From: Candidatus Bathyarchaeota archaeon
Lineage (GTDB): Archaea > Thermoproteota > Bathyarchaeia > Bathyarchaeales > UBA233
NCBI GenBank assembly: GCA_007050895.1
Contig: SMYP01000131.1
Span: forward strand, 45,600-53,388
Direction of reading: 5' to 3'
DNA length: 7,789 bases
Shown: positions 1-5,803 of the stretch, piece by piece
Position numbering within the stretch: the stretch's first letter is position 1
Layout: every line of letters starts with the position of its first letter
The notes under the pieces: generated by a model
Seen by the model: only the letters and a program-made list of their open reading frames with translations
The model's database searches: none
Told to the model about the DNA's origin: nothing
Position numbers and translations under genes: made by a program

Positions 1-30
1 GCCAAATCACAACCCGCAAATCCAAAAAAG

Positions 31-59
31 TCTTATGTATTTCTATATCGGACATAAGA
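31..59 (+). promoter_or_regulatory. 8-bp inverted repeat just upstream of the ribosome binding site of the 76-450 gene
   Basis: TCTTATGT at 31-38 is repeated as ACATAAGA at 52-59, separated by 13 bases. The right arm touches the Shine-Dalgarno sequence (58-65). TATA-like strings occur in the left arm (TTATGTA, 33-39) and in the loop (CTATATC, 43-49). It may be a promoter with an operator dyad, or a leader hairpin. The function is inferred; the repeat itself is exact. Confidence 0.4.
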
Positions 60-75
60 GAGGAGTTGGATAGTT

Positions 76-450
76 ATGCGAGACGGAACAGATGAAATAA
101 TAAAAACAAAATTGTACGGCGAGATTGAGACCTTAGAAAAACAATACCGCGAGCTTAAGGCTTATCTTGAGGAAAAAGAAAACAGTATGGAAATCGTTGA
201 TGCAGTGAAGAGATTCAGAGAAACCCTGAGCAAAATAAGCACGCATGTACTAACGTTGTACACTGTAGAGGGCCAAAAAGCTAAAATCACTTGGGATTCA
301 CTCCTAACTAACATAGACAACGCCTTGGAGACGCTGCATTCTTCACTTTCTACACCTAAACCAGCAATTCAATTAGCCCTTAACATTTCTGAACCCAAAA
401 TCGAGGAAGTTATGTCCTACCTGTTAACCCTCAAGAAATCCTTACAATAG
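76..450 (+). CDS. Small coiled-coil protein of unknown function (124 aa)
   Basis: I do not recognise this protein. It is acidic to neutral and almost entirely helical in character. A heptad-like charged stretch at about residues 10-38 (ETLEKQYRELKAYLEEKE) suggests a coiled coil, and two more amphipathic helices lie at about 41-62 and 76-92. A C-terminal helix around 108-124 ends in LLTLKKSLQ. There are no cysteines, signal peptide or membrane segments, so it is probably cytoplasmic. The ATG at 76 is preceded by a good Shine-Dalgarno sequence (GAGAGGAG, 58-65) with 10 bases of spacing, which supports translation. It is convergent with the TIM-barrel gene, with only 11 bases between the stop codons. 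An 8-bp inverted repeat lies immediately upstream. It could be a structural or adaptor protein, but nothing in the sequence assigns a function. Confidence 0.75.
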   Translation: MRDGTDEIIKTKLYGEIETLEKQYRELKAYLEEKENSMEIVDAVKRFRETLSKISTHVLTLYTVEGQKAKITWDSLLTNIDNALETLHSSLSTPKPAIQLALNISEPKIEEVMSYLLTLKKSLQ

Positions 451-461
451 ACTGCAGGGAA

Positions 462-1379
462 TTACTCCACGATTTTTTCCCAACTTTTGACCAAGTCCAG
501 AACTTCTTGGACTGGTGCGCCCCCGTAGCTTTTTAAACGCCTACGGAGCTCAACCTTGTCGATCGCTGCTTTTTGCAAATCTTTGATTTGACTAGCTCCA
601 CTCGCTAAATAGAGAATGCCATCGATGCCTGTTCTTGCGCAACGAACGCTAACAGTCAAAAGCTCAGTGGCTGATGGAACGGCTTTCGCGGTGTCACCTG
701 GGCCAAAAACGTAAAGGCTGATAAACACTGGTTTCTTAAGTAGCTTCTTAAATCCACGCGACAGCATTTCCCAGTACCAAGGCGTCGCGTAGCTTTTGCT
801 GAACATCACAACGTTGAACGCGTCAGCGTATTTAGCAAGGTCATCAAAGTCAACGCCATAACGCTCATAGGCTGTTACAGGGTCAGGCTGAATGCACATA
901 ACCAAATCTTTTTTCACCCGGTCCCTGACTTGGCCAATATAGTCAGTAACTTCTTTCTTGCGCCATTTAAGCCAGCTTAAGCCGCTTTTCTTCCATAGTT
1001 CTTTGCAACGTGGACATGTACAGTGACTGTGATCTGCGAAGTACTGGCTGTTTAGCCACACACCCTGAGAGTGGCGGTCAACATCCTGAATATACTCCAG
1101 CTGTTCTGCTCTGTGCTCAGGTTGCGTGGCACATACAACATTCCAGTAAATGTTAAAATTCATGTTTCCCATACGCGCTGGACCAAGAGGCGACTGCGAA
1201 ATCCAATCCGGATTACTTCGAGTGGCTTCATTATCAGCGAAAACCGAAATATTCCCATACATGTCTTGCACAGGCGAAATCCTTTCGCCAGTTTCCAGTT
1301 TAACACGCAATACATGAAAGTCAAAACCCAAAGCTTTCTCTGGTTTATAAACGTAAGCACCAAACTTCAAGTCGTACAC
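462..1379 (-). CDS. Glycoside-hydrolase-like TIM-barrel protein, probably 5'-truncated (305 aa)
   Basis: The protein shows alternating strand and helix segments typical of a (beta/alpha)8 barrel from families usually annotated as putative glycosidases. Recognisable pieces are KFGAYVY (5-11), NIYWNVVCATQPEHR (76-90), QGVWLNSQYFADH (105-117), a Cys/His cluster HSHCTCPRCKELW (117-129), LVMCIQPDP (159-167), FNVVMFSKSY (189-198), PVFISLYVFGPGD (217-229) and IDGILYLASGASQ (252-264). The Asp normally found at the end of the GVWLD strand is Asn110, so hydrolase activity is uncertain. There is no signal peptide, so it is likely cytoplasmic. The start is poorly supported: GTG 1379 has only AAGG one base upstream, a TGA lies three codons before it, and more family-like sequence continues beyond that stop. 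It may be an N-terminally degraded copy. It could also be a shorter but functional barrel. The substrate is unknown. Confidence 0.65.
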   Translation of the reverse strand: MYDLKFGAYVYKPEKALGFDFHVLRVKLETGERISPVQDMYGNISVFADNEATRSNPDWISQSPLGPARMGNMNFNIYWNVVCATQPEHRAEQLEYIQDVDRHSQGVWLNSQYFADHSHCTCPRCKELWKKSGLSWLKWRKKEVTDYIGQVRDRVKKDLVMCIQPDPVTAYERYGVDFDDLAKYADAFNVVMFSKSYATPWYWEMLSRGFKKLLKKPVFISLYVFGPGDTAKAVPSATELLTVSVRCARTGIDGILYLASGASQIKDLQKAAIDKVELRRRLKSYGGAPVQEVLDLVKSWEKIVE

Positions 1380-1509
1380 ACCTTGTCACGCAAACATAAC
1401 GGCAATGAATTAAGGTTTCGGATAAAGCCGCCACCATTCAAGCACAGTCAACATGAGTAGTCTCAAAAGCTTGAAACCCTGATTCACCCCTCACAACAAC
1501 CAGCTTCAA
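1380..1509 (-). pseudogene. Possible decayed 5' end of the TIM-barrel gene
   Basis: Upstream of GTG 1379 and in the same frame, codons read LEWWRLYPKP, TAA (1412-1410), FIAVMFA, TGA (1388-1386), then QGVYDLKFGAYVY. FIAVMFA resembles the beta strand that commonly precedes the first loop in these barrels. A second frame further upstream reads GESGFQAFETTHVDCA and runs to a TGA at 1440-1438. This pattern suggests a 5' end broken by two stop codons and perhaps a frameshift. An untranslated leader with short upstream ORFs would look similar, so confidence is limited. Confidence 0.35.
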
Positions 1510-1518
1510 TTCAGAAAC

Positions 1519-1528
1519 ATATATAGGT
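1519..1528 (-). promoter_or_regulatory. Putative TATA box for the TIM-barrel gene
   Basis: The minus strand reads CCTATATATG, a good match to an archaeal TATA box. A transcript would start near 1496, more than 110 bases before GTG 1379. That is unusually long next to the short leaders of the other genes here, and it fits the idea that the original coding start lay further upstream (for example GTG 1494 or GTG 1487). Confidence 0.4.
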
Positions 1529-1573
1529 TGAACAAGAAGGAGGGGGTTTTTTCGAGTGCTAAACCTAGCTTGT

Positions 1574-1596
1574 AAACAAAAGTGGAAAACTTGTTG
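1574..1596 (-). terminator. T-rich putative terminator of the PhoU-like gene
   Basis: Reading the minus strand just after the stop at 1610, the sequence is rich in T runs (CAAGTTTTCCACTTTTGTTT). This is the usual form of an archaeal intrinsic terminator, which needs no strong hairpin. It separates this gene from the TIM-barrel gene downstream. Confidence 0.4.
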
Positions 1597-1609
1597 TATA
1601 TTGAGTTTC

Positions 1610-2278
1610 CTATTCTCTGCTTGAGAGCACAACGATATAGTCTGCTGTATCTGCACACATGTCTGCAGCGTGCTCGATGAACTCAATTAAATCGTCAAAG
1701 ATGACCATAGCTCCGCAGTTAAGCTCTTTACCGTATTTCACAAAAAGGCTTTTAGCCTTAAGGTACTCTTGGTCAAGGACATGCTCAATTTCTTCAACTT
1801 CTTTGGCTTGTCCTATTGCTTCAGAAGGGTTTGTTGATATCTTTTCGATGCTGTTACGTAATGTTTGAGCTGTTTCTACAAGCTTTGAAGTCATGAATAC
1901 TGTTTTTTCACATAATTCCTTTGGAATTTTTGCTTCTGCAAGCATTTCTAGACACCTTGCGGCATCTTTCGTGTGATCCGCCAAAGTATCTAGCCTTTTT
2001 ACTACGTGCAACAGGTCTTCCCGATAATCTGCCACGAGAGCAATGCCTTTGGAAAGTTCCATAAAGACCTGTGTCCGCAACTTGTCGACTTCTTCCTCAG
2101 CCTTATATAAGTTTTCAATGTACCTCTTGGCCTCCTGAATTTCTCCTTCTGAAAAGCTTTTTGTTGCTTTGTGAAGCAAAGTTACTGTGTCAAAAGCTTT
2201 CGATATCTGCTCGTGAGCTAGTTCCAAGCCTTTTGTCTTACGGCGCTTTTCAAACCAATTATAGCTTCTTCTTTCCAA
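1610..2278 (-). CDS. PhoU-like / DUF47 family protein (222 aa)
   Basis: This is an all-helical PhoU-like protein of the DUF47 type (TIGR00153-like). Family members fold as two three-helix bundles, bind metal clusters, and often accompany Pit-type phosphate or other inorganic anion transporters. The N-terminus WFEKRRKTKGLELAHEQISK is typical. Two metal-site-like E/DxxxD signatures are visible, E61-D65 in the first half and E165-D169 in the second. Further acidic residues lie in each half: D97 and D101, and D195-D196, E199, E202, D206, D210 and D213. The length matches the usual 210-230 residues. The start is TTG 2278 with AGGAG at 2292-2288 and 9 bases of spacing; the first internal Met is residue 73, so TTG is required. 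No transporter gene lies next to it here, so the partner is unknown. It is likely cytoplasmic or peripheral to the membrane. Confidence 0.88.
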   Translation of the reverse strand: MERRSYNWFEKRRKTKGLELAHEQISKAFDTVTLLHKATKSFSEGEIQEAKRYIENLYKAEEEVDKLRTQVFMELSKGIALVADYREDLLHVVKRLDTLADHTKDAARCLEMLAEAKIPKELCEKTVFMTSKLVETAQTLRNSIEKISTNPSEAIGQAKEVEEIEHVLDQEYLKAKSLFVKYGKELNCGAMVIFDDLIEFIEHAADMCADTADYIVVLSSRE

Positions 2279-2292
2279 AGATATCTTCTCCT

Positions 2293-2430
2293 TTACATTA
2301 TTTGGGAATAGTAAACATATAACCCTTCCTTATTATCGGCATTTATTCCAACTATTCCAAAGTTTCTGTTTAATAGCCTCCTCCAATGGTGTGTAAACCA
2401 CAATTCAGAAAATTCAAGCTCCAAAAACAT
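2293..2430 (-). CDS. Candidate 45-codon small ORF upstream of the PhoU-like gene
   Basis: An ATG at 2430 opens 45 codons ending at TAA 2295-2293, directly in front of the AGGAG of the PhoU-like gene, an arrangement that would allow translational coupling. A weak ribosome site (GAAGG, 10 bases before the ATG) is present. The peptide begins MFLELEFSELWF and ends GLYVYYSQIM; I recognise no family. Against it, the probable PhoU promoter lies inside the ORF. A shifted frame also reads naturally from about 2395 (TPLEEAIKQKLWNSWNKCR, then TAA), so this may instead be a gene remnant with a frameshift. Confidence 0.2.
   Translation of the reverse strand: MFLELEFSELWFTHHWRRLLNRNFGIVGINADNKEGLYVYYSQIM
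2315..2323 (-). promoter_or_regulatory. Putative TATA box for the PhoU-like gene
   Basis: The minus strand reads GTTATATGT preceded by the purine-rich GGAAGG, which resembles a BRE plus TATA pair. The expected start near 2293 would give a leader of about 15 bases just containing the AGGAG ribosome site. It lies inside the small candidate ORF 2293-2430. Confidence 0.45.
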
Positions 2431-2629
2431 AATAGAAACGCCTTCTCTTAGGTTTTCGGAACAGTTATCGCTAACTCAAAATCTTATGTTCAAAGTTCCA
2501 AATCATAATGTTTGCTACTTTTTTCAAAGGCTTTATCCTGAACATGTTATTATCAAGATTCTTATCGCTGTAATGATGACTTCCGCCCATCTGACTGTTG
2601 CACAATATTTAATGAAACTACTCGTGTGC
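2431..2629. other. Gene-free spacer between MoaE and the small ORF
   Basis: The full gap between the PhoU-like gene and moaE is 2279-2629. Apart from the candidate ORF and promoter at its left end, I see no convincing gene, RNA or repeat. The minus strand just after the moaE stop (about 2619-2600) is moderately T-rich and could end the moaE transcript. Open frames on the plus strand here run into moaE and look like shadows. Confidence 0.5.
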
Positions 2630-3121
2630 CTATTGCCTATCACTCTCTTTCTCCGAAACCCAGTATTCACTTGCTGAACCTTTAGCGTCAATAATATGTT
2701 CCTTTTTGAACACAGGTGCTTCACTCTTGTATCGCTCTACAGCTTCCCGTAAAACCGGAAAAACGTCCGTTCTATGAGAACCAGCCACCAAAACATACAC
2801 CAGATCTTCTCCAACTTCGAATTCCCCTAGTAGATGATGAATCTGGACATCAACTATTCCTTTCTTCTTAGACAAGTCACCACAAATATTGTCTAAAACC
2901 TCGTTAGCTTTTTCATCATATGCTTCCAGCTTGAGCTTCTGAACTTTTTCTCCTTTCAGAGTCTCACCACGAGTTACGCCAATAAAAAGAGCTATTGCCC
3001 CAATCTTCTTGCTATTGCTACTTGTTCTGGCTTTGTTTATCAAGTTTGAAACCGAGATTGTCCCTTTTTTATGAACACCTGCGCGCGTCAAGAAGTCACC
3101 TTCCATGTATTTCCTAAACAA
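2630..3121 (-). CDS. moaE: Molybdopterin synthase catalytic subunit MoaE (163 aa)
   Basis: MoaE pairs with thiocarboxylated MoaD to convert cyclic pyranopterin monophosphate (precursor Z) into molybdopterin, for molybdenum or tungsten cofactor in the cytoplasm. The family core is clear: GAIALFIGVTRGET (41-54), LEAYDEKANEVL (65-76), VQIHHLLGEFEVGED (92-106), VAGSHRTDVF (112-121) and YKSEAPVFKKE (131-141). By alignment from memory with the E. coli enzyme, the two essential lysines correspond to K132 and K139, and R51 and H116-R117 match its other conserved active-site residues. The length is usual for the family, with a slightly extended N-terminus. Start TTG 3121 is chosen because GAGGGG lies 7 bases upstream; ATG 3106 is an alternative. 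No other cofactor gene is in the window, so MoaD and the rest must be encoded elsewhere. Confidence 0.93.
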   Translation of the reverse strand: MFRKYMEGDFLTRAGVHKKGTISVSNLINKARTSSNSKKIGAIALFIGVTRGETLKGEKVQKLKLEAYDEKANEVLDNICGDLSKKKGIVDVQIHHLLGEFEVGEDLVYVLVAGSHRTDVFPVLREAVERYKSEAPVFKKEHIIDAKGSASEYWVSEKESDRQ

Positions 3122-3160
3122 GCACAGTCCCCTCTAAAGATATTTCGCCCTAATAATACA

Positions 3161-3198
3161 ATAAGAATGATGAAGGCGAGGAATAAGGAAGAGAAAGT
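3161..3198 (-). terminator. Pyrimidine-rich stretch after eS1, possible terminator
   Basis: Just past the eS1 stop the minus strand becomes T/C-rich (CTTTCTCTTCCTTATTCCTC, then CATTCTTATTG). This suits archaeal termination and would separate eS1 from moaE. The moaE promoter must lie in the same 84-base gap; AT-rich sequence at about 3150-3165 is the likely place, but no single box stands out. Confidence 0.3.
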
Positions 3199-3205
3199 TG
3201 TTGTC

Positions 3206-3823
3206 CTATTGCGCTGGTTGTGCTTCGCGAAGTGGGACTTGAGTGGGTTGAGCTATTAATTTTGACTTTCTTATACCAACATGTCTGAGAGGTGCCACTT
3301 TTTTTGCTTTATTGTAAACGTCTGAAGCAATTTTTCCAAGAACCATTTCTTGAACAAACTGGTCGAGTGTAAGCGCAGCAGCTTTTTCGTCAATAGTCTT
3401 TGACATCATGTCGCGTATTATTTTTTCTTGAGATGTTTTAATGCGCGAAAGCGTTAGAGCTGAAACTGCGACCCTCAATTTATATCCGTCTTTGGTTATT
3501 AGGTTAAAAAGCCCGTCAACTTTTGTTGTCCTTCTTCTAACCAAACTTCGCAAATAGTCCCGGGAATATTCATGACCCTTGAACAAAGTGTGAGCGGTTT
3601 TTCCATCAAGCTCGTTTATCTGGAAAAACATTTTCAAGTATTGGTGGGAAAAGTCGCTGGTGATGTCATACAGTGTAGCTTCGACAACTCTTCCTACAAG
3701 TTGTTCTGGGTTTTCCGCCGGCAATGAGCCCAGATCTACATTACCAAAGAACGGTGGCGCCACTACCATGTACCATGTCTTTCCTCGCCATTTGTCGCGT
3801 AAGCGTTTAGATTTCGAAGACAA
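3206..3823 (-). CDS. rps3ae: Small ribosomal subunit protein eS1 (S3Ae) (205 aa)
   Basis: eS1 sits on the platform of the archaeal/eukaryotic small subunit near the mRNA exit. Family signatures run along the protein: KWRGKTWYMVVAPPFFGN (11-28), VGRVVEATLYDITSDFSHQY (43-62), the GHEYSRDYLRSLVRRRT block (83-99), NLITKDGYKLRV (107-118) and the C-terminal PLRHVGIRKSKL (178-189). The last 15 residues (AQPTQVPLREAQPAQ) form a low-complexity tail outside the core. The length is normal for archaeal members. The start is TTG 3823, with a textbook GGAGG at 3834-3830 and 6 bases of spacing; the first internal Met is residue 19, inside the conserved block, so TTG must be used. It lies 50 bases downstream of serS but appears to have its own TATA box. 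Confidence 0.95.
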   Translation of the reverse strand: MSSKSKRLRDKWRGKTWYMVVAPPFFGNVDLGSLPAENPEQLVGRVVEATLYDITSDFSHQYLKMFFQINELDGKTAHTLFKGHEYSRDYLRSLVRRRTTKVDGLFNLITKDGYKLRVAVSALTLSRIKTSQEKIIRDMMSKTIDEKAAALTLDQFVQEMVLGKIASDVYNKAKKVAPLRHVGIRKSKLIAQPTQVPLREAQPAQ

Positions 3824-3860
3824 GTTTATCCTCCGAACGTGCCATCAACAATCTCAATGC

Positions 3861-3870
3861 AATATTAAAA
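3861..3870 (-). promoter_or_regulatory. Putative TATA box for eS1
   Basis: The minus strand reads TTTTAATATT, starting three bases after the serS stop codon. It predicts a start near 3840 and a leader of about 17 bases containing GGAGG. This suggests eS1 is transcribed independently of serS, or in addition to read-through. Confidence 0.5.
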
Positions 3871-3873
3871 GGT

Positions 3874-5163
3874 TTACCGTTTCAAGTTTATCTTCTCGAT
3901 GTCATGCATGTACTTTCTCAGAACTTTAGGAACAATAACTGTGCCGTCTTCCTGTTGAAAGTTTTCCAGTATTGCTACAATTGTTCTCCCCGTAGCTATC
4001 GCAGTAGAATTCAAAGTATGCAAGAATCCTTTTGGAGGTGCACCTTCCTTTTCCCTGTACCTTATGCCCAGTCTTCGCGCTTGGTAATCTGTGCAATTGC
4101 TGCATGACACGACTTCTCTATAAGCCTTTTGAGCAGGCATCCAGACTTCAATATCATATTTTTTAGCCGCCACGGTTCCAATGTCGCCTGTGCACACATT
4201 AACCACTCGATAAGGTAGACAAAGTTTCTGAACAAGACTCTCTGCGTTATTAAGCAACTCCTCTTGCAATTCCCAAGATTCCTCAGGTTTGCAAAAGACA
4301 AACTGTTCTATCTTGTTAAACTGGTGCGTTCGGAACATTCCACGTGTGTCTTTGCCGTGGGCACCTGCTTCTTTTCTGAAGCACGTGCTTATGCCTGCGA
4401 GTTTAAGAGGTAAATCCTCTTCTTTCATCACTTCATTCATGAACATTGCAGCCATGGGATGCTCTGAAGTTGCGATTAAATACAAGTCTTCGTTCTCGAT
4501 CTTGTAAAGTACCTCTTCGAAATCGCCTAGAGCTGTAACGCCTTCGTATGGCTCTCGCCTCATCAAGTACGGTGGTTCCACAGGCAAATAGCCTTTTTTT
4601 GTAATTTCTTCCATGGCAAAACTCATCAAGGCTATATCCAAAAGGACGCCTTCCCTCTTCAGATAGAAAAATCTTGAGCCCGTAACTTTTCCAGCTCTTT
4701 CAATGTCAATTATATCCAAATTCAAGCCTATGTCTATATGATTTCTTGCCTCAAAATCAAATTTGGGAATTACACCCCATTCTCTGATTTGAACGTTATC
4801 GTTTTCATCCTTACCAACTGGTACAGTGTTGTGTAGCAAATTGGGAAGACGCAATAGGTAATCGCGAGTTTTCTTTTCTGATAAAGCTACTTCTGCTTGG
4901 ATGCTTGTAATTGCAGAGTCAAGTGTTTTTGCTTTTTCAACAGCTTTGTCAGCATCTTTTCCAGTTTTCTTCAGTGTGGCAATTTCAACGGTCATCACTT
5001 TTCTTTCATGACGAAGATCGTTAAGTCTTACTAAGTTACGTCGCCATTCGCTGTCTACATCTATAAGTGCATTCAACATTATAGTGTTTTCAGGGTTTCC
5101 TCTTTTCACAAGATTTTTCTTTACGAAATCAGGATTTTCGCGAATAAGTTTGATGTCTAACAT
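3874..5163 (-). CDS. serS: Seryl-tRNA synthetase, bacterial/eukaryotic type (429 aa)
   Basis: This class II synthetase charges tRNA-Ser with serine in the cytoplasm. The N-terminus MLDIKLIRENPDFVKKNL is the standard opening, followed by a long helical tRNA-binding arm (about 27-106, with many charged heptads). Catalytic landmarks are motif 1 around GYLPVEPPYL (191-200), the serine-site TSE (232-234), motif 2 FRKEAGAHGKDTRGMFRTHQ (262-281), SCSNCTDYQARR (353-364), and motif 3 with GRTIVAILENFQQEDG (392-407). It is the common form, not the methanogen-specific one. ATG 5163 is preferred because it begins the family consensus and has GTGA 5 bases upstream; an in-frame GTG at 5172 lies within that ribosome site. 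It is flanked by alba upstream and eS1 downstream, all on one strand. Confidence 0.96.
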   Translation of the reverse strand: MLDIKLIRENPDFVKKNLVKRGNPENTIMLNALIDVDSEWRRNLVRLNDLRHERKVMTVEIATLKKTGKDADKAVEKAKTLDSAITSIQAEVALSEKKTRDYLLRLPNLLHNTVPVGKDENDNVQIREWGVIPKFDFEARNHIDIGLNLDIIDIERAGKVTGSRFFYLKREGVLLDIALMSFAMEEITKKGYLPVEPPYLMRREPYEGVTALGDFEEVLYKIENEDLYLIATSEHPMAAMFMNEVMKEEDLPLKLAGISTCFRKEAGAHGKDTRGMFRTHQFNKIEQFVFCKPEESWELQEELLNNAESLVQKLCLPYRVVNVCTGDIGTVAAKKYDIEVWMPAQKAYREVVSCSNCTDYQARRLGIRYREKEGAPPKGFLHTLNSTAIATGRTIVAILENFQQEDGTVIVPKVLRKYMHDIEKINLKR

Positions 5164-5199
5164 CTCTCTCACGAAGCTAACTCTTTACTTGAAATCCCT

Positions 5200-5213
5200 T
5201 AAGCTATTAATCT
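5200..5213 (-). promoter_or_regulatory. Possible TATA element of serS
   Basis: The minus strand reads GATTAATAGCTTAA about 40-50 bases before ATG 5163, at a spacing that would give a leader of roughly 20 bases. The box is degenerate, so this is tentative. Confidence 0.3.
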
Positions 5214-5263
5214 TGCGATGAGATACATTTGCAAAAAAGATCCGCACTGCAATCATTTATTAG

Positions 5264-5286
5264 ATTATAAAAAATAAAAGAAAGTA
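5264..5286 (-). terminator. T-rich terminator of alba
   Basis: About 40 bases past the alba stop the minus strand reads CTTTCTTTTATTTTTTATAA, the clearest poly-T terminator in the window. A second T run (TCTTTTTTGC, about 5232-5241) follows. Together they should isolate the highly expressed alba gene from serS. Confidence 0.6.
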
Positions 5287-5325
5287 TGAATTATTTGCCG
5301 TGCTAGTTTACTCAGTTTTGACTTA

Positions 5326-5610
5326 CTATTTGCTCATCGTGATTTCCATCGTTGAAACCATTCTGGATTTGTTTTCGCCTTCTCTTGGCGGCATTTCTGC
5401 TGTTCCGATGGCTATCTTGGTCACTTTCAAGTCTTTTATAAATCGGTTTCTAGTTATTTCAGCTACGTCAACTGCTGTAGTTATTGCTTGACCGCGGGCT
5501 TTCAGTGTTATTTCCTTCAAGTTTCCTGAAGAAAGACTTGTTATGATTGCCAAGACATAGCTCATTGGGGGTTTGTTTCCGACGAAGACGACATCCGCGT
5601 TCTCTGTCAT
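5326..5610 (-). CDS. alba: Alba family DNA/RNA-binding chromatin protein (94 aa)
   Basis: Alba (Sac10b family) is a small dimeric protein that coats DNA and also binds RNA. The family pattern is complete: NADVVFVGNKPPMSYVLAII (4-23), ITLKARGQAITTAVDVAEIT (34-53), RNRFIKDLKV (54-63) and the final strand VSTMEITMSK (85-94). The length is normal. ATG 5610 is chosen because AGGAGTGA ends 5 bases before it; the in-frame GTG at 5619 is part of that ribosome site. The lysine that is acetylated in the Sulfolobus protein (K16) corresponds here to Asn12, while the next lysine is kept (K13). The gene is followed by a strong T-rich terminator and preceded by a palindrome-dense region. Confidence 0.95.
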   Translation of the reverse strand: MTENADVVFVGNKPPMSYVLAIITSLSSGNLKEITLKARGQAITTAVDVAEITRNRFIKDLKVTKIAIGTAEMPPREGENKSRMVSTMEITMSK

Positions 5611-5640
5611 TTTCTTCACTCCTTTTTTTGCTTCTTTTGT

Positions 5641-5684
5641 GTAACGCTGCCGGTTATACGTATCTGTCCAGGACTGAACGTTAC
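5641..5684. promoter_or_regulatory. Palindrome-dense alba upstream region with possible TATA box
   Basis: Three symmetric elements are nested here: arms GTAACG (5641-5646) and CGTTAC (5679-5684), a perfect palindrome ATACGTAT (5656-5663), and GTCCAGGAC (5666-5674). On the minus strand CGTATAAC (5660-5653) could be the alba TATA box, giving a leader of about 20 bases with the ribosome site. Binding of a regulator is inferred from the symmetry only. Confidence 0.35.
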
Positions 5685-5803
5685 TGCCCTACATAATCAC
5701 CATCTTGCTTATAAGTCCGCTTAATAATTGGCTCACCAAATAAGATTTAAGTGCTAACATTGAATCCTGCTTTTTATGTTTTCTCCATCAATTAGTGGTG
5801 ACT

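Noticed and set aside
1386..1388. Selenocysteine at the in-frame TGA upstream of the TIM-barrel gene
   Set aside because: A second in-frame stop (TAA 1412) lies just upstream and no insertion element was recognised, so decay is simpler.
1071..1460. Long plus-strand open frame of 129 codons
   Set aside because: It is antisense to the TIM-barrel gene, whose protein shows recognisable family motifs; the antisense product shows none.
1556..1621. A 21-codon plus-strand ORF (GTG 1556) with a strong GGAGGGGG upstream, reading like a leader peptide
   Set aside because: The nearby TATA-like string is too close to place the ribosome site in the transcript, the ORF runs into the 3' end of the PhoU-like gene on the other strand, and the T run is equally explained by base composition.
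2486..2677. Plus-strand open frame of 63 codons with hydrophobic stretches
   Set aside because: It overlaps the 3' end of moaE on the opposite strand, has no ribosome site, and its composition fits a shadow frame.
5164..5172. GTG 5172 as the serS start, and the similar GTG 5619 for alba
   Set aside because: In both cases the GTG lies inside the Shine-Dalgarno sequence of an ATG nine bases downstream that matches the family's normal N-terminus.
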